From: Endobacter medicaginis
GTDB taxonomy: Bacteria; Pseudomonadota; Alphaproteobacteria; Acetobacterales; Acetobacteraceae
Direction of reading: 5' to 3'
DNA: 64,000 nucleotides
NCBI RefSeq assembly: GCF_014192375.1
Contig: NZ_JACHXV010000005.1
Coordinates: forward strand, 62,001-126,000
Part shown: positions 9,381 through 17,857 of the stretch, piece after piece
How the letters are laid out: each line of letters starts with the position of its first letter
Position numbering within the stretch: position 1 is the stretch's first letter
Program-made: the position numbers and the translations under genes
The notes under the pieces: generated by a model
Told to the model about the DNA's origin: nothing
The model's database searches: none
What the model saw: only the letters and a program-made list of their open reading frames with translations

Positions 9381-9386
9381 TATAAT
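9381..9386 (+). promoter_or_regulatory. Candidate -10 element upstream of ssuC
   Basis: A perfect TATAAT lies 28 bases before the ssuC start in an unusually AT-rich gap. I found no good -35 hexamer at 16-18 bases, so only the -10 is supported. Confidence 0.35.
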
Positions 9387-9414
9387 ATCCTCGCCAGACA
9401 GCGCGGGTATTTTC

Positions 9415-10278
9415 ATGTCTGAAACAGCGATCCGGACTCGTTATATCGCCCGGCGGCACACGAGCGCGCGCGCCGGCGTGTCGCCCGGCTTGCGTCGTCA
9501 GGGCGCGATCCTCCTGCCTGGGCTGCGCCGGCTGGCCTCGCCGCTGCTGCTGCTGGTGATCTGGCAGGCCGGTTGCTCGGCGGGGCTGATCCCGGCGCGT
9601 TTGCTGGCCTCGCCCGCGCAGATTGCGGTCACGTTCTGGTCACTGCTTCAGGACGGTACGCTGCCGGTCAATCTCGGCGTCTCGCTCGGCCGCGCCGGGC
9701 TGGGGCTGGCGATCGCCGTCGTCGTCGGCATCGGGCTCGGGCTGGTCTCCGGCCTGTCGCGGATCGGCGAGGAGGTGGTGGACGCGCCGATGCAGATCCT
9801 GCGCACCCTGCCAGCGCTGGCGCTGGTGCCGCTGTTCATCCTGTGGTTCGGCATCGGCGAGACGCCGAAGATCGCGCTGGTCGCCCTCGGTGCGGTGTTT
9901 CCGATCTACCTGAACCTGCACAAGGGTATTCGCGGCCTCGATCCGAAGCTGCTGGAGATGGCGCGCACGCTGAATCTCACGCGCGCGCAGACGATCCGGG
10001 ATGTGGTGCTGCCCGGGGCGCTGCCCGATCTGCTGGTCGGGTTCCGCTTCGCGGTCGGCATCTCGTGGCTGATGCTGGTGGTCGCCGAACAGGTCAACGC
10101 GCAAAGCGGTATCGGCCACATGATGATGGACGCACAGGACTTCCTGCGCACCGACATCATCATGGTCGGGCTGGCGATCTACGGGTTGCTCGGGCTGGGC
10201 TCGGACCAGTTCGTCCGGTTCCTCGAACGTCGGCTGCTGGCCTGGCGACCCGTGTATGGCGCGGAGCGACGGGCATGA
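9415..10278 (+). CDS. ssuC: ABC transporter permease, alkanesulfonate/nitrate type (SsuC)
   Basis: 287-residue inner-membrane permease of the BPD_transp_1 fold with about six membrane helices. The cytoplasmic loop LLEMARTLNLTRAQTIRDVV leading to LPGALPDLLVG is the EAA motif that contacts the ATPase. The sequence type is that of SsuC/TauC/NrtB permeases. The N-terminal 40 residues are a basic tail before the first helix. It overlaps ssuB by ATGA, and ssuD-ssuA lie about 3 kb to the right in the opposite direction, which supports a sulfonate rather than nitrate or taurine substrate. Confidence 0.82.
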   Translation: MSETAIRTRYIARRHTSARAGVSPGLRRQGAILLPGLRRLASPLLLLVIWQAGCSAGLIPARLLASPAQIAVTFWSLLQDGTLPVNLGVSLGRAGLGLAIAVVVGIGLGLVSGLSRIGEEVVDAPMQILRTLPALALVPLFILWFGIGETPKIALVALGAVFPIYLNLHKGIRGLDPKLLEMARTLNLTRAQTIRDVVLPGALPDLLVGFRFAVGISWLMLVVAEQVNAQSGIGHMMMDAQDFLRTDIIMVGLAIYGLLGLGSDQFVRFLERRLLAWRPVYGAERRA

Positions 10279-10979
10279 GCGCGGTGCGTGTCGAGGGGCT
10301 GACGCGTCGTTTCGGCCAGGCGCCTGCGGTCCTGGACCGGCTCGACCTGACCATCGCTCCGGGCGCATTCACCGCCCTGCTCGGTCATAGCGGGTCGGGA
10401 AAATCCACCCTGCTGCGGCTGCTGGCCGGGCTCGACGACGTCTCCGAGGGACGCATCGAGCGGCCGGACGCGGTCTCGGTGGTGTTTCAGGAAGCGCGGC
10501 TGCTGCCGTGGAAACGGGTGTGGCAGAATGTCGCCCTCGGCCAGACCGACGCCGACGCCCGTGACCGCGCGCATGCGGTGCTGGAGGAGGTGGGCCTGGG
10601 TCATCGCATCGATGCCTGGCCGCTGACGCTGTCGGGCGGCGAGGCGCAGCGTGTCGCCCTCGCCCGGGCACTGGTGCGCGAGCCGAAGCTGCTGATGCTG
10701 GACGAGCCGTTTGCCGCCCTCGACGCGCTCACCCGGATGCGCATGCAGGGTCTGGTGGAGGATCTGTGGGCCCGGCATGGCTGCGCGGTGCTGCTGGTGA
10801 CGCATGATGTGGACGAGGCGCTCACCCTCGCCGATCGCGCGGTGGTGCTGGAACGAGGACGCATCGGCACCGATCTGCGCGTCGACCTGCCACGCCCCCG
10901 CCGGCACGCATCACCCGAGCGTGAGGATCTGCGCCGGCGGCTGCTCGCGGCACTGCATGTCCACGAGCACGCCGCCTGA
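10275..10979 (+). CDS. ssuB: ABC transporter ATP-binding protein (SsuB)
   Basis: 234-residue ATPase. Walker A GHSGSGKST, Q-loop VVFQEARLLPW, signature LSGGEAQR and Walker B LLMLDEPFAALD with the switch histidine in LVTHDVDEAL are all intact. The start ATG overlaps the ssuC stop as ATGA, so the pair is translationally coupled. The FQEARLLPWK stretch is characteristic of the SsuB/TauB subgroup. It energises sulfonate import with SsuC and the binding protein SsuA encoded at 11930-12871. Confidence 0.87.
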   Translation: MSAVRVEGLTRRFGQAPAVLDRLDLTIAPGAFTALLGHSGSGKSTLLRLLAGLDDVSEGRIERPDAVSVVFQEARLLPWKRVWQNVALGQTDADARDRAHAVLEEVGLGHRIDAWPLTLSGGEAQRVALARALVREPKLLMLDEPFAALDALTRMRMQGLVEDLWARHGCAVLLVTHDVDEALTLADRAVVLERGRIGTDLRVDLPRPRRHASPEREDLRRRLLAALHVHEHAA

Positions 10980-10987
10980 ATCGCCTC

Positions 10988-11872
10988 TCAGAGCATCGGC
11001 ATGCCGCCATGCACCGGCAGCAGGGCGCCGGTGGTGTAGGTGTTGTCGGGATCAGCCAGATAGACATAGGCGCCGGCAAGTTCGGCCGGTTGGCCGGGGC
11101 GACCCATCGGCGCCTGGGAGCCGAAGCTCTTCTGGTCGTCGGGTGGCATGCCGGTGGCAATGAACGGCGTCCAGATCGGGCCGGGCAGCACCGCATTCAC
11201 CCGGATGCCGCGCTCGACCAGCGAGCCCGCCAGCGAGACGGTGAAGTTGGCGATCGCCGCCTTGGTCATCGAATAGGGGATCAGCATCGGCATCGGTGTC
11301 TTGGTGTTCACCGACGAGGTGTTGATGATCGCAGCACCCGGCTTGAGATGCGGCAGTGCCGCGCGGGTCAGGTAGAACATGGCGTGGACGTTGGTGTCGA
11401 AATGCCGGTGCCACTCCGTGTCGTCGATCTCCTCCAGCCCCTGCGAGGGATGCTGGAAGGCGGCGTTGTTGACCAGGATGTCGAGCCGGTCGAATTCTGC
11501 GACCACGCGGGCGATGTGGTCCTCGCAGACCGAACGCTGGCGAAGATCGCCCGGCAGCTTCAACACGCTCCGTCCGGCCGCCTCGACCGAGCGCGCGGCC
11601 GCGTCACCGTCCGGGGCTTCCTCGTCGAGATAGGCGATCGCGACATTCGCCCCTTCCTTCGCGAAGGCAAGCGCAACCGCCCGGCCGATGCCGGAATCCG
11701 CACCGGTAACCAGCGCGGTCAGCCCGGACAGCCGCCCACTGCCGCGGTAGCTGTCCTCGCCGTAATCGGGCTCGGGCTGCATGCGCTCCGACAGACCGGG
11801 GAAGTCCTGCGGCTGCGGCTTGAACGGCGCTTTCGGGAAACGTGAGCGCGGATCGGGTACGGAAATGGTCAT
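10988..11872 (-). CDS. Short-chain dehydrogenase/reductase (YghA-like)
   Basis: 294 residues from ATG 11872 (MTISVPDP); an in-frame start at 11905 would add 11 residues. Classical SDR with cofactor motif TGADSGIGRA near residue 56, NNAA (LVNNAAFQHP), catalytic Ser in INTSSVN and Y-x-x-x-K in IPYSMTKAA. The long N-terminal extension before the Rossmann fold (KPQPQDFPGLSERM) is typical of the YghA/glucose-dehydrogenase-like subgroup often linked to stress responses. It lies between the two halves of the sulfonate locus, convergent with ssuB (8 bases apart) and 57 bases after ssuA. The substrate cannot be predicted. Confidence 0.88.
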   Translation of the reverse strand: MTISVPDPRSRFPKAPFKPQPQDFPGLSERMQPEPDYGEDSYRGSGRLSGLTALVTGADSGIGRAVALAFAKEGANVAIAYLDEEAPDGDAAARSVEAAGRSVLKLPGDLRQRSVCEDHIARVVAEFDRLDILVNNAAFQHPSQGLEEIDDTEWHRHFDTNVHAMFYLTRAALPHLKPGAAIINTSSVNTKTPMPMLIPYSMTKAAIANFTVSLAGSLVERGIRVNAVLPGPIWTPFIATGMPPDDQKSFGSQAPMGRPGQPAELAGAYVYLADPDNTYTTGALLPVHGGMPML

Positions 11873-11929
11873 GATGTCTGCGGTCTCCATGCGACCGCAG
11901 CACAACCAGCCGGGGCGGGCGGGGTTCGC

Positions 11930-12871
11930 TCAGCTTTTCGCGAGCAGCATCTGGCGGATGTCGAGCTTCGCCGGCAGCCCGCCGGACTTGAAGAACGAAT
12001 CCGCGATATGCTGCTGCTGTGCCACGATGTCGGGGGTGATCGGCTGGAACGAGAACGGCAGCTTCTCGACCGACGCCTGTACCACCGCCCGGTCGAGCCC
12101 CGTGGTACGGGTCAGGATATCGACCACCTTGTCGCGGTTGGCCTGCGCCCACTCATCGGTGGCGACGACGGACTCGTTGATCAGCTTCAGCAGCTCCGGC
12201 TGGCCGGATGCGAAGCCACGCCGGCCGATATAGAACTCCACCCCCGCATCGACATCCTCCGCGGTGGCCACGATCCGCGAGCCGTCCAGCGCCGAGGAGA
12301 GATATGGGTCCCACACTGCCCAGGCATCGAGCTGTCCCGACGCATAGGCCGAACGCCCGGCCGCCGGTAGCAGGAACACCGGGTGGATGTCGCTCCAGGC
12401 CAGCCCGTGCTTCAGCAACTGGGCCAGCAGCAGCCAGTGCGCGTTCGATCCGCGCGCCACACCCACGGTCTTGCCGCGCAGGTCGCTCACGCTGCGGATC
12501 GAACTGCCGGTGCGGGTGAGGATCGCCTCGCCATGGCCGTTGCGTGGCTCGTGTCCGATATAGACCAGCGTGTCCGGAGAGGTCGCCTGCGCGAACACCG
12601 GCGGGCAGTCGCCGACCGAGCCGTAATCGACCGAGCCGCCGATCATCGCCTCCAGCATCGGCGGTCCGGCCGGAAACTGCGCCCAGTGCACGCCGATCCC
12701 CTTCGCGGCGAAGGTGCGGTCGAGCAGGCCGGATTCCTTGACCACCACCAGCGAGCCATAACGCTGGTAGCCGATCGTCACCGATTGCGCCGCACGTGCC
12801 GGGGGTGTCGCGAGGGCTGCGGCGCCGAGGCCTAGCCCGCCCAGCAGCGCCTCGCGTCGCGTCAGCCTCAT
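11930..12871 (-). CDS. ssuA: Sulfonate ABC transporter substrate-binding protein (SsuA)
   Basis: 313 residues. The N terminus [16 protein letters not shown] followed by a hydrophobic stretch ending ATPPARA resembles a twin-arginine signal peptide, so export by Tat is likely. The mature part has the SsuA/aliphatic-sulfonate family fold (TIGYQRYGSLVV, then GSVDYGSVGDCPPVFAQA, then GKTVGVARGSNAH). It binds alkanesulfonates in the periplasm for SsuBC. The ATG overlaps the ssuD stop (ATGA), giving a coupled ssuD-ssuA unit transcribed away from ndh. Confidence 0.88.
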   Translation of the reverse strand: MRLTRREALLGGLGLGAAALATPPARAAQSVTIGYQRYGSLVVVKESGLLDRTFAAKGIGVHWAQFPAGPPMLEAMIGGSVDYGSVGDCPPVFAQATSPDTLVYIGHEPRNGHGEAILTRTGSSIRSVSDLRGKTVGVARGSNAHWLLLAQLLKHGLAWSDIHPVFLLPAAGRSAYASGQLDAWAVWDPYLSSALDGSRIVATAEDVDAGVEFYIGRRGFASGQPELLKLINESVVATDEWAQANRDKVVDILTRTTGLDRAVVQASVEKLPFSFQPITPDIVAQQQHIADSFFKSGGLPAKLDIRQMLLAKS

Positions 12872-14040
12872 CAGCTCGCCGCCGCCTGCAGCACCGGACG
12901 GTGTTCGTTCGCGATCGTCTCGCCGAACGGCCCCATGTTGTTCGCACCGCCCCGGGCACGCACCGGATGCACGGTCGGCAGCAGCGGCAGGACGAGTTCG
13001 CCGAAGCTGTAGGCCTCTTCCAGATGGGGATAGCCCGACAGGATAAAGCTGTCGCAGCCCGCGCGGCGATATTCGTCGATCCGCTCGGCGATCGTCGCTG
13101 CGTCGCCGACCAGTGCCGTGCCGGCACCACCACGCACCAGACCCACGCCGGCCCAGAGATTGGGGCTGACCTCGAGCTTGTCGCGGCGTCCGCCATGCAG
13201 AGCGCGCATCCGCGACTGGCCGACCGAATCCAGCCGGTCGAACACCTTCTGCGCCGAGGCGATGGTGGCGTCGTCGAGGCGCGAGATCAGCCGGTCGGCG
13301 GCCGACCACGCTTCCGCCGTGGTCTCCCGGGCGATCACATGCAGCCGGATGCCAAAGCTGACCTCGCGGCCCTGCCTCGCCGCCGCCTCGCGCACGGTGG
13401 CGATCTTCTCGCGCACCGCCGCCGGCGGCTCGCCCCAGGTGAGGTATTTGTCGACCCGCTTCGCCGCGACCTCGATGCCGGCCTCCGACGAGCCGCCGAA
13501 ATACAGCGGCGGCCCGCCCGCCTGGTGCGGCGGGAAGATCAGCCGCCCGTCCGAGATATTGAAATGCTTGCCGACATGCTCGACCGTCTCGCCGCGCAGC
13601 AGGCGCTGGTAGATGTCGAGGAACTCGTCCGTTACCTCGTAGCGCTCGGCGTGGCTCAGATGCAGACCGTCGCCGGCATTTTCCTTCGGATCGCCGCCCG
13701 TCACCACGTTGATCAGCAGCCGGCCGCCCGACAGCCGGTCCAGCGTCGCCGTCATGCGCGCGGCCAGCGTCGGCGATTGCAGCCCTGGCCGCACCGCGAC
13801 CAGGAAGCGCAGCCGCTGGGTGGTCGGCACCAGCGCGGAGGCGACCACCCAGCTATCCTCGCAGCTCCGGCCCGTTGGCAGCAGCACGCCGTAATAGCCC
13901 AGCGAATCCGCTGCCCGCGCCACCTGTTGGAGATAGGCCAGGTCGACATGCCGGCCACCCTCCTGGGTGCCCAGATAGCGGCTCTCGCCATGGGTCGGCA
14001 GAAACCACAGCACGTTGATCCGGTCGGGTGCCTCGGTCAT
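12871..14040 (-). CDS. ssuD: FMNH2-dependent alkanesulfonate monooxygenase (SsuD)
   Basis: 389 residues from ATG 14040 ([20 protein letters not shown]), preceded by an AGGGATC ribosome-binding site; the 36-residue upstream extension is not credible. It belongs to the bacterial luciferase-like TIM-barrel family and shows [19 protein letters not shown] and INVVTGGDP blocks typical of SsuD. It releases sulfite from C1 and longer alkanesulfonates using FMNH2 from an NAD(P)H:FMN reductase. No SsuE-like reductase is visible in the window, so the flavin must be supplied from elsewhere. Coupled to ssuA by ATGA. Confidence 0.92.
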   Translation of the reverse strand: MTEAPDRINVLWFLPTHGESRYLGTQEGGRHVDLAYLQQVARAADSLGYYGVLLPTGRSCEDSWVVASALVPTTQRLRFLVAVRPGLQSPTLAARMTATLDRLSGGRLLINVVTGGDPKENAGDGLHLSHAERYEVTDEFLDIYQRLLRGETVEHVGKHFNISDGRLIFPPHQAGGPPLYFGGSSEAGIEVAAKRVDKYLTWGEPPAAVREKIATVREAAARQGREVSFGIRLHVIARETTAEAWSAADRLISRLDDATIASAQKVFDRLDSVGQSRMRALHGGRRDKLEVSPNLWAGVGLVRGGAGTALVGDAATIAERIDEYRRAGCDSFILSGYPHLEEAYSFGELVLPLLPTVHPVRARGGANNMGPFGETIANEHRPVLQAAAS

Positions 14041-14222
14041 ATTCAACGATCCCTGAACGCATATAACTGTATCTACGTACAAGATGTGGCACGTCAGGCC
14101 GGGGTCAAGCAATGCTTGCTGCGGTTTTTTGATCGATAACCGATCCATGATCGTGCAATCGGGCTGGCAACCCAGGTCGCTCTCCGACGCTTTCTATAGA
14201 AGCCAACAAGAGAAGGCCGAGC

Positions 14223-15515
14223 ATGCCCGGAGTGCATCGTCTTGTGATCGTCGGTGGCGGTGTTGCCGGGCTGGACCTCGCCAGCCACATCGCCCGCGGC
14301 CGCGCCACACGCAGCCGTTACGCCGTTACCCTCGTCGATCGCGAGCCGGCGCACGTCTGGAAGCCGATGCTCCACACCATCGCCGCCGGCACCGCCGACG
14401 CCGCCCTCCAGCAGACCCCCTATATCGTGCAGGCCCGACAGGCCGGCTTCCAGTTCGAGCCGGGTGCGGCCACCGCAATCGACCGTGCCGCCCGAACACT
14501 GCGCATCGCCGCCGTCACCATCAACAACGAGCCCGTGCTGCCCGAGCGCGAGATCGGCTACGACACGCTGGTGCTTGCCTGCGGCAGCCGCGCCAATGAT
14601 TTTGGCACCCCGGGCGTGGCCGAACACTGCGCCACCATCGATTCCCGCGGTGAGGCGATCGCCTTCAATGACCGGCTGCGCGCGGAACTGATGCGTGCCG
14701 CCGGTGGCGCGGATCACCTCAGCGTCGGCATCGTCGGCGGCGGCGCGACCGGCGTGGAACTTGCCGCCGAGCTGATCCGCATCGCCGACATCGCCGATCA
14801 TTACGGCGCCAGCGGCCTGCGCCACCGCCTGCGCGTCACCCTGATCGAGGCCGGGCCGCGGATCCTCGCCCCGTTCCCGCCCCGCATCTCCACCGCCACG
14901 CAAGCCACCCTCGAAGGCCTTGGCGTCACCGTGAAGACCTCCGCCCAGGTCAAGCGTGTCGATGCCACCGGCTTCGAGCTCGCCGATGGCAGTCGGGTCG
15001 ATGCCGGCATCCGCGTCTGGGCCGCCGGCGTCCGCGCGCCTCACCTGCTCGACAGCCTCACCGGGCTGGACAAGTCGAAAACCGGCCAGCTCGTCGTCGG
15101 CCCCGATCTCGTCGCCCCCGGCGACCGCCACATTCTCGCGCTGGGCGACTGCGCAGCCCCAAAGCTCCCCGGCCGCGACACCCCGGTGCCGACCACCGCC
15201 CAGGCCGCCTACCAGCAGGCGGTCTATCTCTGCGAGCATCTGCCCGCCATCATCGACGGTGCCCGCGTGCCCGATTTCCGCTACCACGATTTCGGCTCGC
15301 TGGTGTCCCTCGGCGGCTATGACGCCTACGGCACGCTCGGCCGCGTCGGCCTGCTGCAGGGCGGCTTCATCGAAGGCCGCGTCGCCCAACTCGGCCATGC
15401 CCTGCTTTATCGGCGTCACCAGAGCCGCCTCTACGGGTTGTGGCGCGGCAGCCTGCTCTGGCTCGCCGACTCTCTCGGCAGCCGCGTGAAGCCGGAGGCG
15501 CGCCTGGGGTCGTAG
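14223..15515 (+). CDS. ndh: Type II NADH:quinone oxidoreductase (Ndh)
   Basis: 430-residue peripheral membrane flavoprotein that passes electrons from NADH to quinone without pumping protons. The FAD-binding motif is VGGGVAGLDLA at the N terminus and the NADH-binding motif VGGGATGVELAAEL is near residue 170. GDRHILALGDCAA is the second FAD contact, and the end has the amphipathic membrane-anchor region LYGLWRGSLLWLADSLG. A ribosome-binding site (AGAAGG) precedes ATG 14223, and a TATAGA at 14195-14200 may be the -10. It stands alone, convergent with the DPP-IV-like gene. Confidence 0.9.
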   Translation: MPGVHRLVIVGGGVAGLDLASHIARGRATRSRYAVTLVDREPAHVWKPMLHTIAAGTADAALQQTPYIVQARQAGFQFEPGAATAIDRAARTLRIAAVTINNEPVLPEREIGYDTLVLACGSRANDFGTPGVAEHCATIDSRGEAIAFNDRLRAELMRAAGGADHLSVGIVGGGATGVELAAELIRIADIADHYGASGLRHRLRVTLIEAGPRILAPFPPRISTATQATLEGLGVTVKTSAQVKRVDATGFELADGSRVDAGIRVWAAGVRAPHLLDSLTGLDKSKTGQLVVGPDLVAPGDRHILALGDCAAPKLPGRDTPVPTTAQAAYQQAVYLCEHLPAIIDGARVPDFRYHDFGSLVSLGGYDAYGTLGRVGLLQGGFIEGRVAQLGHALLYRRHQSRLYGLWRGSLLWLADSLGSRVKPEARLGS

Positions 15516-15636
15516 GCGGGGCGCTGCCCCTCGCCCCGGCAGGGATCGCGGGCCCCTGTACCCACGATCCTCCATGACCGCAGGTCCAGGAGGCTGCGCC
15601 TCCTGGCGGGGGTGCGGGGGCAGCGCCCCCGCCTAC
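15512..15636. terminator. Symmetrical bidirectional terminator/inverted element
   Basis: An imperfect inverted repeat occupies the whole gap between two convergent genes. Left arm 15512-15530 and right arm 15617-15636 match except for one extra C. The TAG stop of ndh (15513-15515) is in the left arm and the TAG stop of the peptidase gene (15635-15633) is in the right arm. Between them an 8-bp hairpin CCAGGAGG/CCTCCTGG sits at 15586-15606. Similar G/C-block elements are, from memory, common between convergent genes in Acetobacteraceae. There is no T tract, so a classical intrinsic mechanism is uncertain. Confidence 0.55.
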
Positions 15637-17816
15637 GGCCGCAGCACGTGGTCGAGATATCGGGCGCGGGTTTCGTCGATGCGGGCGCGCAGGACCGGGT
15701 CGGTCAGCATGTGTGTGCCGGGCAGCAGGCGCAGATCGTAGGGCTTGCCGGCGCGCAGCAGGGCCTGGGTGAGAGCCAGGGTGTTGAGAAAATAGACGTT
15801 GTCGTCGGCGAGGCCGTGCAGCAGCAGCAGCGGACGCGAGAGCTGGCTGGCGTAGGTCAGTACGGCGCTGAGCCGGTAGGCATCGGGGTTGGCCTGCGGG
15901 GTGCCGAGATAGCGTTCGGTATAGGCGGTGTCGTAGGTGGCGAAATCGGTCACCGGGGCGCCGGCGACGCCGACGGCGAAGATGTCGGGGCGGCGGATCG
16001 TGGCCATGGCGGCAAAGGTGCCGCCGAACGACCAGCCGTAGATGCCGGTGCGGGTGAGGTCGAGACTGTGGTCGTGGCGGCCGAGGTCGGTGAGCGCGTC
16101 GATCTGGTCGGTCAGCGGCGCGTCGATCAGGTCGCCCTGGGTGGCGCGTTCGAAATCGTGGTCGCGACCCGGGGTGCCGCGCCCGTCCAAGGCCACCACG
16201 ACATAGCCGCGATCGGCCAGGCACTGCTCCGGCGCATACAGGGCGGGGGTGCGGTTGACCTGCTTGTGGCCCGGTCCGCCATAGACGGAGAGCACGACCG
16301 GATAGGCATGGTGCGGGTCGAACCGGTCGGGGCGGATGACCAGCGTGTCGAGGGCGCGGGGTCCCGCGGTGGTGAAGCTGGCGTGGATCGGCATCGGCAG
16401 CGGCTCGGCGGCATCGGGCAGGGTGGCGCGCAGGGTGCCGTCGCGGTCGCGCAGGGTGGTGGTGTGGCGCCCGTCGGCACCATCGAGCGTGTCGATGAAC
16501 CGGTCGTGGATATCGTGGCTGAAATGGCCGGTATGTCGGCCGGGTTCGGTGACGATCGGGGTGATGCGGCCGGTATCGAGATCGAGGCGGCGCAGGTCGG
16601 TATCAAGCCGGTCGGGAGCGGCGGCGATGATGGCGTCATGACCGGCGGGGTCGACGTCGAGCAGCGCGGCATAGGGCGCGGCGTCGGGAGTAAGGGTGGC
16701 GGCGAGGCTGCCATCGGCGTGGTGGCGCTCGAGATGCCATTGCGCACCGCGCTGCGCCGCCCAGAGGAAGTCGCCGCCCGGCAGCGCGTAGGGCAAATCG
16801 AGGCCGCCGGCGCCGTCGAGCGGAGTGAGGTCGAGCCAGGCGGGGTCGGTGTCGGTCAGCACGGCGGTGGTGGCCCCGGTGTCGGGATCCACGCGCAGGA
16901 CGCGTTCCTGCCGCTGTGCGCGGTCGAGCACGACGAGGAACAGGCCGCCGGTCCCGCGCCAGACGACGCGGCCGAGATAGGGGAAGGCGTCCGCATCCCA
17001 CTGCACCCAGCGCGTCGGGCCGCCGGAGGCGTCGATCAGGCCGAGACGCAGTTTCGCATTGGCGGTTCCGGCACGCGGATAGCGGAAGGCGGTGGGCGGG
17101 CGTTCCGGGTGTGCGGGATCGGCGATGTAGTGGAGCTCGACGTCCCGGCTGTCGGCTTCCTCGTAGAGCAGGGTGGTGCTGTCGGGCGACCACCATATGC
17201 CTTCGGGGCGGGCGAGTTCCTCGGCGGCGGCGAACTCGGCCAGGCCGTGGGTGAGATCGCGCGAGCCGCCGGTGGTGAGCGCATGTTCGGCGCCGCTGGC
17301 CAGGTCGATGACATGCAGGTCGTCGTCGCGCACGGCGGCGATCCGGCGTCCGTCGGGCGACAGGCGTGGGGCGATCCATGATCCGGGCAGGGTGGTGGTG
17401 GCCCCGCTGGTGGTGTCGACGCGCAGCAGCGTGCCGCCACGCACGGCGAGCAGCGAGGCGCCATCCCGTGTGGGGAAGATGGCGGTGATGCCCGACAGCG
17501 ACAGCCGTGCCCGCTCGCGCCGTGCCTTTTCCTCCGTGCTGAGCTGTTCGGGCGCTTCCGGGCCGGTGGAGAGTTCGCGCAGGCCGGTGCCGGCAGGATC
17601 GGTTCGGTAGAGATGCAGGACCGGATCGCGGGGTCCGCTGCGCAGGAACACCACGCCGTGTCCACCCGGCAGGATGTCCGGGCTGCGGATGCGCCCGAGA
17701 GTCCCGTTTCGGGTCGCGGCCAGGGTGGCGAAGCAGCTTTCCGGCCCGGATGCGAAGGCCGGGTCGCCGCCGAATACGAGGAGGGTCAGGCAGGAAACAA
17801 GAAGCGCGCGTCGCAT
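15633..17816 (-). CDS. Prolyl oligopeptidase family S9, dipeptidyl peptidase IV-like
   Basis: 727 residues from ATG 17816. The signal peptide MRRALLVSCLTLLVFGGDPA ends AFA. An eight-bladed DPP-IV N-terminal beta-propeller (about residues 30-470) is followed by an alpha/beta-hydrolase domain with nucleophile in GWSFGG (S596), Asp in LHGLADDNVYF and His in LPGTHMLTD near the C terminus. Such enzymes remove X-Pro dipeptides from peptides in the periplasm. The start codon lies inside a perfect 14-bp inverted repeat. An alternative ATG at 17843 would add MRRASHHRT. The stop codon lies within the inverted element shared with ndh. Confidence 0.88.
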   Translation of the reverse strand: MRRALLVSCLTLLVFGGDPAFASGPESCFATLAATRNGTLGRIRSPDILPGGHGVVFLRSGPRDPVLHLYRTDPAGTGLRELSTGPEAPEQLSTEEKARRERARLSLSGITAIFPTRDGASLLAVRGGTLLRVDTTSGATTTLPGSWIAPRLSPDGRRIAAVRDDDLHVIDLASGAEHALTTGGSRDLTHGLAEFAAAEELARPEGIWWSPDSTTLLYEEADSRDVELHYIADPAHPERPPTAFRYPRAGTANAKLRLGLIDASGGPTRWVQWDADAFPYLGRVVWRGTGGLFLVVLDRAQRQERVLRVDPDTGATTAVLTDTDPAWLDLTPLDGAGGLDLPYALPGGDFLWAAQRGAQWHLERHHADGSLAATLTPDAAPYAALLDVDPAGHDAIIAAAPDRLDTDLRRLDLDTGRITPIVTEPGRHTGHFSHDIHDRFIDTLDGADGRHTTTLRDRDGTLRATLPDAAEPLPMPIHASFTTAGPRALDTLVIRPDRFDPHHAYPVVLSVYGGPGHKQVNRTPALYAPEQCLADRGYVVVALDGRGTPGRDHDFERATQGDLIDAPLTDQIDALTDLGRHDHSLDLTRTGIYGWSFGGTFAAMATIRRPDIFAVGVAGAPVTDFATYDTAYTERYLGTPQANPDAYRLSAVLTYASQLSRPLLLLHGLADDNVYFLNTLALTQALLRAGKPYDLRLLPGTHMLTDPVLRARIDETRARYLDHVLRP

Positions 17817-17838
17817 CGTGCGGTGATGCGACGCGCGC
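17804..17838 (-). promoter_or_regulatory. Perfect 14-bp inverted repeat over the peptidase start codon
   Basis: GCGCGCGTCGCATC (17804-17817) and GATGCGACGCGCGC (17825-17838) are exact reverse complements with a 7-base loop. The annotated start codon of the DPP-IV-like gene (17816-17814) is inside the stem. On the minus strand the stem is followed by TTCTTGTTTCC. It could act as a terminator for the catalase-like gene ending at 17858, or as an RNA structure limiting initiation of the peptidase. It may also explain the repeated MRRA at the protein N terminus. Confidence 0.55.
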
Positions 17839-17857
17839 CGCATCACCGCAAGAGGGG

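Noticed and set aside
15612-17381. 589-codon plus-strand frame opposite the DPP-IV-like peptidase
   Set aside because: Gly/Val/Glu/Arg-rich shadow of a gene with intact catalytic motifs on the minus strand.
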